Assembly: GCA_004009845.1 (NCBI GenBank) | Contig: RMBW01000048.1 | Coordinates: forward strand, 161,897-225,896 | Reading direction: 5' to 3' | DNA: 64,000 nucleotides | DNA from: Davidsoniella eucalypti | Lineage: Eukaryota > Ascomycota > Sordariomycetes > Microascales > Ceratocystidaceae | Shown: positions 23,054 through 34,687 of the stretch, one piece after another | How the letters are laid out: each line of letters opens with the position of its first letter | Position numbering within the stretch: the stretch's first letter is position 1 | Position numbers and translations under genes: made by a program | Notes under the pieces: model-generated | Database searches by the model: none | What the model saw: the letters and a program-made list of their open reading frames with translations, nothing else | Told to the model about the DNA's origin: nothing

Positions 23054-24995
23054 TTACAGCTCTTCTTCCTCCTCCATAGGAGTAGCTGTAATACCACCAG
23101 TCACGAGTGGTGCGGGAGAAGAAAGTTCGGCCGTGGCTGGAGGTCCTGAAATGACTGAATCCATGCCTGTGATGGCCGCCAAGCCGGCTGAAGCCGTGAA
23201 CAATGACGAAGCAACCTCATCTTGTCCACTTGGTCGGTGTCTCTTTAAAGGGCTTCCGACAACACCGTTAACATCTTCAGTCAAGGCGTTGGCAAGCTCG
23301 ACGTTTGTGGTCATGGGACCGTCGTTGGCCTCACCATTCCCGACTGAGGGTGTCGAACCGGTAGATCTATCGGGTTCAGCGGAGTGCGCTCTCTTGAGCT
23401 ATTGTTGTTGGTGATGTGTCAGTAATTAAAGTTTTATATATATATACTTTACGAACCAAAAAAAAAAAGAAAAAGAAAAAGAAAACAGCTAATCGGGCTT
23501 TCGTGATGTCGTGCTGTATGTAGTGCTATAATGCTGTAAATAACTTACGCGAATTCGATTGACACCATCAGTTAGCTCACCGCCAAAGCCAGGGTCATCC
23601 GAGATGATTGATGGTATCTCATTATCACCCTCGGTCATACGGTCAATGATTGGGCTTTCATCTTCTTCCTCATCACTATCATCATTGATGGCCTCGCTCC
23701 CGGCGGTCTTCTTGCGAGACTTCCGCCGTCTAGTAGCATCGTTATTAGAATCACGGAACGCAGAGAATCCTACTGTTCCAGTGGTCTTGAGGGGACCAAG
23801 TGAGCCAAAGTCCAATTGACCAGAGCGACGCTTGGCGGCCATGGGGCTATCGGTAACAGGCTTTGCGCCAATGATGCCAATCTTTTGCAGCTGGCCTATA
23901 ATAGAATACCAAAAGATATATCAGTCAGTACTTGATCACACAGCCTATGGCACTTGCGGCCAAATCGAAATCTAAATATGACCAAAACTTACGTTCACCT
24001 CGGTAGAAGAAAGTGAAAGTAGCATAAGGCTTGTCAGGACCATCGATACCGGTAACCGTCTGAGTACTGATAGTACTTGGGTCCAGAGTCTTGGGTTTGG
24101 CGAAGCTTGTAGTATGCTCGACGTCAGCTTCCACGCCACCTTGGTTGGATGCACCCTCTTCGTCGTCATCGTGAGCATCGAACTGAGGCGAGTATTCGCC
24201 CTTTTTGATCTCTCCGGAAGCTAGGACCCGGAACATGGCCACCTTGATCTGGCCAGTCGCCTCCGGGGGTTCGTCGTCGTCGGACATGGAAAGCTCCTCG
24301 TCGCCTACAGCCTCCAGGGGCGAAGTCTCGTCAGCGCCGTAGCGTAGAGTGTCACGGTGGTTGCTACTATCTCCATTTTGCCTCGAGTTTTCGCGCTTGC
24401 GGCGAGCCTCGAACTTCTGACGACGTCGCTGGAGCTTCTCGGCAGCATCGTGGCCCTTGAGATCCAACCCGTTCAGCCAACGCTCGAGACCGACCTCGCG
24501 GAAGAGGAACTCTCTCTCGGCAAGGCCACCGCCTTCCGACTCGGGAACTTGGACCCAGCGGCTGTTAACCCAGGTTTCTTCGCCGGGACGCAGAAGAGTG
24601 GCAACTTCTTCCTTGGCACGACCGTCGAAGTAGATATAGGCGGCGATTGTTTCGTTCGGAGATAGCGTTACGGGAATATACGGTGTGACACCGCTGGCAG
24701 ATTTGGAGGCTCCGCCGATACCGGGAGGCCCGCCGACGAACTGGGGCTTCGGCTTGGGACAGCTGGGAGTCGGCTTTGGTGTCGAGTATGGGATGGCGAG
24801 ACCGGGCGTTAAGAGCGTGATAGAGATGGCAAAGCGAGCGGGTTCGGGCTTGTTCGTTCCGGGGGCAAGTGTCGGCTGCGGAACGGGGATGTAGGTGCTC
24901 ATCCTCGAAAAGCGAGTCTGTTTCTGGAGGCCATGTTCAGGAACTGGTGCGCCATTGGCATGGATACTGACAGCTATGCCCTTGAAGCACGGCAT
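23054..24995 (-). CDS. DUF7918-type fungal protein
   Basis: Three exons: 24995-23993, 23895-23549 and 23398-23054, giving 564 residues. The start MPCFKGIAVSIHANGAPVPE, the mid block ETIAAYIYFDGRAKEEVATLL, the GQIKVAMFRVLASGEIKKGEY strand, the PYATFTFFYRGER block and, after splicing, LQKIGIIGAKP follow the pattern I recall for fungal DUF7918 domains. An Arg/Lys-rich KLQRRRQKFEARRKRE segment and acidic patches (SMSDDDEPPE, DSDEEEDESP) suggest a nuclear or nucleic-acid-associated role, but that is inference only. The C-terminal 115 residues (exon 3) look disordered and end MEEEEEL. Function unknown. A purine-rich A/G tract lies within the second intron. Confidence 0.72.
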
Positions 24996-25065
24996 TGTTT
25001 GTTGTGAGATGCAGGAGGTATTTGGATTTCGGGGCTGGCGAGTATATAGTTGATGTTAGAGTTAG

Positions 25066-25069
25066 TGGC

Positions 25070-25112
<43 letters not shown>

Positions 25113-25160
25113 ATGGTGGTAGTGGTAATCGTAGTGGTAGTGGTAGTAGCAGTAGTATTG
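25066..25160 (+). repeat. AGT trinucleotide microsatellite and degenerate flank
   Basis: About a dozen perfect AGT repeats are followed by imperfect GGTAGT/AGT units. It lies in the promoter or 5' UTR of the DUF7918 gene, 70-170 bp upstream of its ATG. Confidence 0.9.
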
Positions 25161-28100
25161 ATTGTCGAGAGATGGATAATGCAATTAGACAACTAGAATC
25201 GAATATCGAATCAGACAGAGGCCGGTTGCGATTAGGTCAGGGCCCAGTGGGAGCAGAAGAAAAAAAAAAATGAAAAAAAAGTTAGGATTGCAAGAGAAGC
25301 AAAAGATTTGATGTTGGGTCACAGATGTGGGCGGGTTTGTCTGCGGTTGCTAGGGGCAAGTAGCAGGTAGCGAAAGCGCCAGGAGCAACCTATCAGTACA
25401 TAAGTATGTATGTATAGTGGCGGTGATGATGATATGTATGGCGGCGACTAGTTGAGCTGGTTGAGTAGAAAGTGTGTAATGTGATGTATAGTGTACTGAT
25501 CTAGTGTACGGTACCAGTACAAACCAGTATAGTATAGTATGCACAGACAAACAGGCTACAGAGCGACCGACCATATAAGGATAAAGAAGGGAAAATAGAG
25601 CAAATGTGGTGGTAGTGGTGGCAGTGGATTACCCAAGATAGAACTGGAGATTTGTCGACAGCCAGTACAAAAGTCGCTTGATTGCTGAGGTGGCTAGTTG
25701 CAGATTTAGCGATAGAAACAGTAGAAAGAAAAACAATAACATTCACAAGTAATCAAAGCAATGTAAAAGGCGATGAAAATATAAAGTGAGGGGGGTGGGG
25801 GGGATAGATATCCCAGCCGTACGTTTTGAAGCCTCTATAGTTGTCACTATATATACAGGTGCAGACCGATGACTTTACGCGGTGCTCGTGGCAGTAGAAT
25901 AAGAAAGACTCGGACAAGCTCAGTATTGTTTACGGATAGTAATAGTACTAGGACTGCTAGTAGTAGTTGTTGTTGTTGTAGTGCTGAGTGCTGAAGTTGG
26001 TGGTAACGCCCCTTTCCACACAGTGGCCGATAGGCTTTGTCTGGGGTTGTCTTTTAGCGACTGAGCTGAAGGCAGCAGTCCGTCTGTCCGTGTTGGCAAT
26101 TGCCCAGGGTCAAGACGGGTTGTTATCAACGGCTTTATTTGTGTGTATCTGTAATTGCCCATCTATGTATGTACTTTTGTGCTTACTGCCAAAATCGGGT
26201 CGTAGCGTACTTGCAGCGTGATATGTGGTGGATTTGATTGATGGACGATGGATTGCGATGGACAATGGAGGGAAAAAAAAGGCGGCCAATTCCAAAAGAT
26301 CGAGTCAAATATAGTAGACACGCATACAATTCTACAATGAATTACAGAAGAAACATTAAAGTAAACAAAAATCAACAACTACATAAGTGTACTGTGACTA
26401 CCGAGTACTGACTCTTCTTGAGTACTACTCTTATTTATTACAGTCTCACAACCCAGACAAGACAACTTTGAATTCACAGACATATGTAGCTTCACCCGTA
26501 CTCTTTTTAGTTGCTATGCCGCGCTAAAAGTCCAAGCTCAAAAAAAAAACAAGGCTTCACTGGACCTAAGCTGAGTAAGCTTGGGAGAAAGGGATAGGGA
26601 TGTCAGAGGATTGCCAATGAGGAGGATGCAGACGCAGTTTGGGGGGGGAGAGGGGAAAGAAGAGGGCAAGTTTTTAAATTTACGGTGTCTAAAAAGAGTG
26701 AACAACATTTCGTGTGGAGCTTCACAATGCAGAATGCAAAATGCAAAATGCAAAATAGCACAAAGTAAAAGGTAAGGAGGCCTGGCTTGCAGCAACGGCA
26801 ATTTGAACACTAAAGCTTCCCCTGCATCGCCATCGCGTTAGGTGGAGCTGGCTTTTTTTTAGTGGTTTGTTCTCCCAGCTCAAGTACGACCAGGGTTTGG
26901 CAGACCCTTAGAAGGAAGGCTGGCTAAACATGTGTATGTGTACAATTCTTTGAATAGTTTTGAAAAGGGTCAATGTCTACGTTATGATTTCTCAAAATTT
27001 CCAAGCTACTCACCAAGAGGCATAGTTACAACAAGTACTAGGTTTAGTGCAGGACACCGACTGAGTTGCATTAGCCGGCATAGTAGCAGCATGTGCTGTG
27101 CAATACAATCAAGTGCATATGCACATGGCACATGACATTATATAATCACAGTTACAGTCATACTTTGTAGGCGGTATCTTCATCTACTAGTAGCTGAACT
27201 AGGGGGGGTACAGCCTACGTACTGATGAAAAACTGGTGATTGTTTCCGCTGTTCTTCTTTATCGTCATCAAACGCTTACTGTATAACTACTAATACTAAT
27301 ACTAACACTACATATGTACTTGGTACTCTAGTTCACTCAGTCGGTGGCTGGGCAACTCTGATTAGAATCGGGATGAAGCTTGTTCCGCCTGCCCCAGCTT
27401 CAAGCATAGCTCCTTGTTAGCTCTTTTTTGAGTTGTTCATTAATATGTAGATTACATGTACTAGAGACATGACCAGAGATTTTCTTAGAGTATTCTTGTC
27501 GAACCCCTATATTTCATTGAACATCAACAGTGGCACACATTGTAAGCCTACTCTCCAGTAGTAATAAATCTATTTCGTAAGGCTATTCGAGCCGTAAACT
27601 AATGAAATGTCTCTTCCTTGCAATAGAAGAAAACGCTTTCGGCTCTTATTATGTATTGCTTAGTTGGCAACTCATCAAATGTGGGTTGGCTTTAACCAAG
27701 GTAGTGGCCCTATATTTTATTCTTTTATTTTACTATCTTTATTCCCACTCGCAGGAAAAAAAAGAAGAAAATCCCAGCCACATCCCCGCTAAAAGTGGTC
27801 GGCAATTATAGCTGTCTGAACAACTATAGTTTTACAAATGGCGGTCGAATATGTATGTGTAAGATAATAAGGAAAATCCAGTAAGCAAAGGATACAGTCT
27901 GTGTGTTTTGAAAAAAGGGAAAACAATGAAAATAGACAAGTTGCATTTTAGAAGAAATAAACAAAAAAAAAAACATTCACAGACCGACTCTTTGTGCTAT
28001 GTGATCTTTGCTAAGTCTCTACCACTTATCAGTATAGTAAATTACATCTGCATCTCTCTATTACCAACTCATTGCCGCCAAGAATGCATGTACATGTCTG

Positions 28101-28311
28101 GGTCCGAAAAAAAAACAAAAAAAGACACCCCCCCTAAATCAAAAGAAAATAGGAAGATACATGCCACATGTACGATATTTCTCACATTGTTGCACCCAGC
28201 ATTCCTGAACTAGCCGTCATATTCTTACGGCCAACCAAATGTCGTACTCTCTTATTATGAGATCTAACAACGCACAGTAAAAAGATGCCCTATATACTTT
28301 GCTTTGTAGCC
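25161..28311. other. Intergenic, 3.1 kb
   Basis: No gene recognised. It contains small tandem runs (for example an AATGCAAA-type repeat near 26731-26757 and ACTAAT units near 27284-27308) and AT-rich stretches. Confidence 0.5.
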
Positions 28312-29594
28312 TCATTCAACCAACTCCTCTTCTTTGTCACGTGGCTTGCCTCGGCGACTAAATGTAGCTTGAGGCCGATCGCTCAACGAACTACTTGTAG
28401 TCACGCCCTTGTCTTCATGTAGAACCTGATTTTCTGGGAGTTGGGAATGCTCTTTCTCCATCTCAATATCAGGCTCCTGCTTGATACTTGGTATGACATC
28501 CTCGGACTCATCCTTGACTTTTGCTGAAGTACTAGCCGCAGCCATATCGGACTGTGTAGAATCATAGCCCCGCGCTTGTTCAAGACTAATTCTTTGACTA
28601 TTCTCATCAATCTCTCCCTTTACCTGGACATCCTGAGTGTCCCACGAGGCCTTCACACGATGCTGTATAGGGAAAATTGTGAGAGGGGCTTCGTCCTCGT
28701 CGTCCAAGTCGATTTGAGACTTGGCTGAGAGACCCGATATGGCAATCCAGATGATCCACGTTGTAGTCATGACTCCCGTCGCGAAACCCCAGAATGTAAG
28801 TGTCAACAGGATATAACATATGGTCCTGTAGTTGTACATCAAGTATCTTAAGCCATGCATCTGGGCTTCGAAGACGACTGATGCGGAGTACACTTGGATA
28901 GACTGGCCAGCCTGTACCTCGATGAATATAGCCTGGGGCAGCCGTGATTTGTGATCGAAGCGTATATCTTCTCCCACAGAAGTCTTGATGGTCATCCGAC
29001 TCCCATTACCAGTCAACACATAGAACGGCAAGAACATGAGTCGTCGCACCAAGGCTACAATGGGATCACGATAAGGTACCAGCGCAGGTCTTCTAGACCG
29101 CATCAATACCGAATCTTTAGGTATTGCCTGGACAATATCCATCGTTGCCAGTGGCATGGCTGTATCTTGTAGCAGAACCATTTCGGAGAGCACAGAGGAA
29201 TTAGATGACAATGTTGTCTGTATCATGAAGTTTCCTAGGTCCATGTTCTTAGGCGAAGCTGGCAGTGAGAGGACAACAGAGATGTCATAATCCTGATGTG
29301 TAGCTGGGAACTTGCTTTTCGGCAATATCAACCCAAACGGGTTCGTGCCTTGCCTAAAGAGATTATTAGTAAACAAACATATCAAGGGCTAATGTCATAA
29401 GAAACTACTCACCCATACTGTAGGTAAAGAGGCCAAGATGTTGACTGACTAGGCACATAATTGATCTGGAAAAGAGCCGTTGCAATCGCAGAGAGAAATA
29501 ATGTGATCGTATAGCTTGTTGCAAATATGCTGATGTTCAAGATGCCGTTGACCGCAGAACGCGATGTCACCATGCGTATAATCGCGCTAAGCAT
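28312..29594 (-). CDS. Seipin-like lipid droplet assembly protein
   Basis: Two exons support the body: 29594-29413 and 29353-28312, giving 407 residues with the first ATG taken (MLSAIIRMVTSRSAV). Seipin sits at ER-lipid droplet contacts and organises droplet formation. Visible: a first membrane segment ISIFATSYTITLFLSAIATA (about 20-42), then SWPLYLQYGQGTNPFGLILP, QDYDISVVLSLPASPKNMDL, GNFMIQTTLSS (the lumenal beta-sandwich block typical of seipins), a second membrane segment around CYILLTLTFWGFATGVMTTT, and a charged cytosolic tail of about 140 residues. The N-terminus is short compared with other fungal seipins. An ATG followed by a GTAAGT donor lies upstream near 29750, but splicing it to 29594 does not keep frame, so the true start is open. 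Confidence 0.85.
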
Positions 29595-30139
29595 CGTCTA
29601 TTTGGAGATATCAATATATGCATATAGCCTTGCGGACGATGCCGCTTTTTGTGTTGATGATGTAAGGGGAGATGACTTACTGCAATTGAGAAGCTCACAT
29701 TAATTCTTGATGTATTTTTCAAGGAGTAGAATGGATTGAACTTACATTTCCATAAACTCTGTTTGGAGGCTTGTTGGGCGCACTCTCGCTAAGTAATTCT
29801 TGGTTGACTGGGATTTAACTTATGTTTACTTAAATAACCCACCTGTCGAGTTAGGGTTAATATGATGTGTAGTTTTGGGGCAACTTTTATTACACTGTTA
29901 CAAAGTATACAGATGTACAAGTGGTTTACCGAACTAGTATGAGAATCTAAGCTGGTAGTAAATGAATGAAAAATGAAAAATCATATTAACGTAAAAAAAG
30001 AAATGACTAGTGTAACTAAAGAAAAGACACAAAACACAAGGAAAGAAAGATGTGACAGAATATAAGAATGGTCAAAAAAAGGAAAATCATAGAGTCAGAA
30101 ACCCATTACAATTCATAGATGAGGCAATATTGTTTGAGT
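29595..30139. other. Intergenic, 0.55 kb
   Basis: AT-rich flank between the seipin 5' end and the F-BAR gene stop; an upstream seipin leader exon may lie here. Nothing else seen. Confidence 0.45.
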
Positions 30140-33100
30140 TTAGATAGCCTGGAGATAGTTGCTTGGCACTAGTCCAATTCTACCTCCCGAACCATGGACC
30201 TCGGCTTCCCACCATCCATCGTCTTGGTGTCTAATAATGGCCAACATATCGCCCTTGTTAAAGCCAAGCTCTTCGGGTATGGCTGCTTGATACATGTACG
30301 ATGCACGTGCTAAGTAATCAGAGTTAGTATATCGAACACGTATGACGAGTTGATAATATTACTTACCGTAGTGGAGAATTGGACGTCCATCTCGGCAGTA
30401 TTGCCGAGACGGATCAGCCATACTCTTACTTCTTTGGCGACTGCTTCCGCCTTGGCCAGGCCCTTCATAGAGTCCCATGGCTCGAGAACTATTGCTGGTT
30501 CCCGGCCGGCTGTTAGGTCTGCTTCCTGCCCGTTCTAGCTGCATGCCATAGTCAATGTCCGAGGGTGAAGCTAGCTGCATGCTCATATCGCCGCCTACAT
30601 GGCTGCTTCCCGGCCTACTATGGGCGTATGGGTCGGTTGAAGGGCCTCTCATCGAATGGCTTGTATTGGGGCGATAATGTGACTGATCAGAGCCGCGCTT
30701 GTTCATACTGTTATGCATGCTGACACGGGAGCTAGAACGGTGATGGCTACCTTGTGTGTTTGGAGAGGTAGACCGATGCGAGTTTCTTTGCTCATCTCCC
30801 GTACGATATTGATTTCTACCCGAGCCTGGCGAGATTGATCCGTGATCAGATGTCCGTGTGCTGTGTCGTGTCCCTGAGCGAGGAAGTGAGGACGACGAAT
30901 AATTTCCATTATCACCAAACATGTTGCGTGTTTGACCAACATACTTCTCGGATGCTTCTTTCATAGCTTTGGCTGTGTGTGCTGGCGGCGGGGCACCCAG
31001 TCTTTGTACCTGTTGATCGTATGATGGAGGAGGAGTTCCTCGCTTGGCTGCTTGGATGGCACTGCTACCCGATGTTGAAGGGCCAGGTGTCGAGATACCG
31101 ACATATCTATCAGCGGAGACACGACTAGAAGACTGCTTTCCATTCATGGGTACATTCTTGAGCTCGGCAAGTGCCATCGCTACGGGATCACTTTCACCCT
31201 TGACAGGCGAGGAATTGCCGCTGTGTCTCGATTCCGAAGAAACAGGCAACACATTGGGCCCAACACCGAGGGCAAGAGTAGCGTTGGCATCGATGGGATC
31301 TGGACTGGCATCCCGGCCAGAAGTGAGTAAGCGACTTGGTACGTTGTCTTGAGATTGCGGCATGCGTTGGTGGTGGGGAGGGTGAGAATGGCCATTGGTA
31401 CTAGAACTCCACGTATTACAGCCTGACATCGACGCAGGCTTACTATTATCGTGCGGCATTTGTTGGCTACCGTGTGAAGCGTGATGCGGAGAGTGCTGTG
31501 ATGATGGTGGCGGTCCAGTAGAAGTCCGTTGCACCTGGTATGGCTGCTGCTGCTGTTGCTGCTGCTGCTGTTGTTGTGGCGGTTGAGAGTTCTGATATGG
31601 TGGCTGGGAAAGAGCATCGCGATCTTTGGTACTCTTTCTTCTAAAAGGACTGTGACTCTGGAAGAAGCCACTGCGCTTTTTCATCACACGCTTGTCCTTT
31701 TCTGAGGGGCCTCCATATGGGTCTGCTACTTGCTTGACAGGAGAAACCGAGCCACTATGAGGGGGCTCTACGTTTGAAAGAGATGCCTGTTGAGAGAACT
31801 CACTGTGATCTTGCGATTCAGGACTTGATTGACGCATAGAGCCACCGCCCATCTTAGAACCAACGTCAGGCGATGGCCTGGTCCGACATAGCATTGCCAT
31901 GCCATCAACAGGATAGGGGTCGTGCGGAGAAGAGACTGCATTTCCGTTACTAGAGTGAGGATGTGAAGCAACTTGAGGTTGTTGGCTCTGTTGATGTGGT
32001 GAGCCTGCAAGCTGTGGCATCTGATCATAGCCCTGAGGGAGATTTTGATGGACTTGGGCTTGTGATTGTGCTTGAGAAGTATGCACTGCTTGGCGCTGAA
32101 GCTGGTTAGTGTGCGGCGAGCTGGGTGCCATCTCCACCGTGGAAGGCTGTGGCTCTTGACGCACAGGTGACCTCGCTTGGTATTGCGTGACCTTATCAGA
32201 TTCGATGGCGATGGGAGCAGGAGCCGGTTTTGAAATAGCCATGGTAGCCTGGTTTTGTATGATTTCTAGCTGACTATCATTTTCCGCCGTGGCAGCTATA
32301 GCGCGGGGTTCATGGTGTGATTCGAAGGTCGATGGCTGAGGAGATGATGAACGGAAAGCAGGATTGATACTTCTTGGGAACTGTGCAACTGAGTAATTTT
32401 CATCGTCTGAGGCTTCCGAGGAGCCATCCATGCCATCCCCACGGCAGTAGTTGTAGTATTTGGGAGGGTCAGGGATCTCTTGGCCCGTACCACGCTCGTT
32501 GATAAAGGTGACGATGTCGGTCTCGACGTCAACCTTTTCAAGAGACAGTCGAATCTTTTCACAAGAGGCATCATCACTCACACAAACAGTAGAGGCAATG
32601 TTAGCAAAGGCCCAAAGACTACTCTTAGTGAAATCGAGTCTCTCCTCTTCGAGGTCTTGGAATTTATCGGCTGCCGACTTCCATTCTCGATTCCACCGAG
32701 CAGTAGTGTCCTCCAGTACTTTGACAGCAGTTTCGTACTCCGAGTTCGAAGCAGCCAGAGCAATTTGAGTCTTTTCGAGCTTGGCCTTGTTCTTACGCTC
32801 TTCTTGGCCCATGACCATGTGACCCTGTGCTAAGTAACCTTTGATTTTCAGGCATTCTTGTTCATATTTGTCTCGAGTCTGGTGGGAGACGATAGTCAGT
32901 AAAATGGTTCACCAACGAGCAAAGATCATTGCTTACCTTATTCACGGTCTGTGTCTGCTGCATTTTGGTCTTTAATAGCTTTTCGATGCCATTCTGGACA
33001 ATTTTGCGTCTCTCCTTCAAAGCACCGGCAAAGTCAGACAATGGCTCTTCAAGCTCACTCTTCATTTGAGCAGCGATGCTTTGGTGCTGCCTAGCCATAG

Positions 33101-33499
33101 CCTCGACCTCACCTCTGACAGTATCCATGGAAAGCTTAAGACCACCCATTTCCTGGGATCCTAGGGGCTTCTTGCATAGTGAAAGAAGTCGGCGGGCATA
33201 TTCATCCTCGATAGATGCCCGTGCTATAAATGATCTTGTATTAGACATCTACAGAACTAAGTGAATGCACTATCACGATTCAGACTTACCCGTATAAAAC
33301 GCTTTGAGTTCATCACAGGTCTGTTTGGCAGCATGCATGCGCAGAAGGAGAGGTCCGACTCCTGCATCATCTTTACCCCAAAAGTTGTTGGCAACTGGGC
33401 AACATAGACAAGTTAATAAAGCAACATCTAAAGGCACGGAGTATGGAAGGTCTCACATGAGATTGCCACCACAGGCACATCTCCCACTACGGCGGGCAT
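30140..33499 (-). CDS. F-BAR/SH3 cytokinesis protein (Cdc15/Imp2/Hof1-like)
   Basis: Five exons: 33499-33457, 33394-33290, 33223-32937, 32878-30367 and 30309-30140, giving 1038 residues. Spliced N-terminus MPAVVGDVPVVAISFANNFW leads into GKDDAGVGPLLLRMHAAKQT, RASIEDEYARRLLSLCKKPL and MKSELEEPLSDFAGALKERR, the FCH/F-BAR coiled-coil that binds curved membrane (about 1-290). The middle about 690 residues are Ser/Pro/Gln-rich and low complexity, with a short poly-Gln run, as in PCH proteins regulated by phosphorylation. The last exon adds an SH3 domain: ASYMYQAAIPEELGFNKGDM, then DDGWWEAEV and GLVPSNYLQAI. One F-BAR plus one C-terminal SH3 fits contractile-ring proteins of the Cdc15/Imp2/Hof1 group rather than Bzz1, which has two SH3s. 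The acceptor for exon 3 is TTTATAG, which restores the family's ARASIEDEYA. Confidence 0.9.
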
Positions 33500-34687
33500 C
33501 GTGTGCTTGGGGCCGGCGGCGTTGTGGTAGACAAGGTGAAAAGGAGCAAAACAATTGGTTTCGTTAAAGGGGCACGATACCAGAGTGTATTCGATATGAG
33601 CTAAGTATTTTGGAAGTGGCTGTGAAGCTATGGTTGGATATATCTGTGTACCGGCACAAGTATCTCAGGGCTTCATAAACGCTAGATAGAAGGCCAACGA
33701 CGTATAGAGGTCTATAGCATTAAAGATAACATCTATCTGTATGTGCATCTCTAGGTGTACGGTGTGAATGTGGTTGGCACAGCAACGCAGTCACAGGACT
33801 AGCCTTGTCATGGCTTCTTGGGACCAAAATATCGCCACGTGACCACGCACGTGACATATACAATTGTAGCGTATTTGTTAGGTTTCAGCATTGTGGCTAG
33901 GTGAAGCGTGAGCTGTTTTACGACTAAAAGCACAGCTAAACAGAAATTCCTCCCATACTCGCTTGAAGCTACATGTACGTATACGACTAAATTACCACTG
34001 CTTTATAGGAGCCTTTGTTTGTGGATACTGGCCTAGACTCTAACATGAGCTACCTGAATCCGACCACATACACCTGATCCCTCTACACAATTCTCCTTCC
34101 ATCCTCTGGTTTTTTTTTGCATCACCCCAATTAACCTCCCATTTTCCATTATTTCCAACTCCGTCATATGGCTATACGCTGATCTGCATTAATTTTCTAA
34201 TCGACCGTACACCTGCGTTGTCACAAGACAGCTTAATTTTGCTAATTGGTGTGTCTGCTAGTCTTCGCATTACTGTCAACAATCCTAGCACTAGCTATAC
34301 ACAGTTAGTCCAGTTAAACTGCCACTTTCTCGATATCTCCCCGCTCAGCCTTCCGTTGTTCTATTCAGCCTTGGCCTACTTTTCGCCGGTCGAATTTTCA
34401 TGCTGCATCTACGATCACATCTTTGTGCACGACATTTCCACTTCGAGACACAACACTCGATCAATACCTTGCCGATTTGATAAATTTCCGATTTTGTGTA
34501 CGATTCAATTGCTTCTGTTGTCATCCTGTTCGCCCCTCCATGCACATTGTGGACTACATACATCACAACATTCAGAAATAATTATCACGTCTCTGTCATC
34601 ACCCGGATCAACCACTCGATCGTCTCTTGGCCAGCCACTGTCTACCATCAATCTACAATCTACCTCCTCTTACCCTACTATAACCTC
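33500..34687. promoter_or_regulatory. Divergent promoter and NOT1 leader
   Basis: 1.19 kb between divergent start codons. The right half is a pyrimidine-rich NOT1 leader with no convincing coding potential. Confidence 0.45.

Noticed and set aside
33223..33248. ATG-initiated start MSNTRSFIARASIEDEY for the F-BAR gene
   Set aside because: An acceptor TTTATAG inside this stretch restores the family sequence TARASIEDEYA with the upstream exons in phase.
34496..34687. Upstream extension of the NOT1 first exon
   Set aside because: The frame is open but composition is leader-like and conserved NOT1 sequence begins after the chosen ATG.
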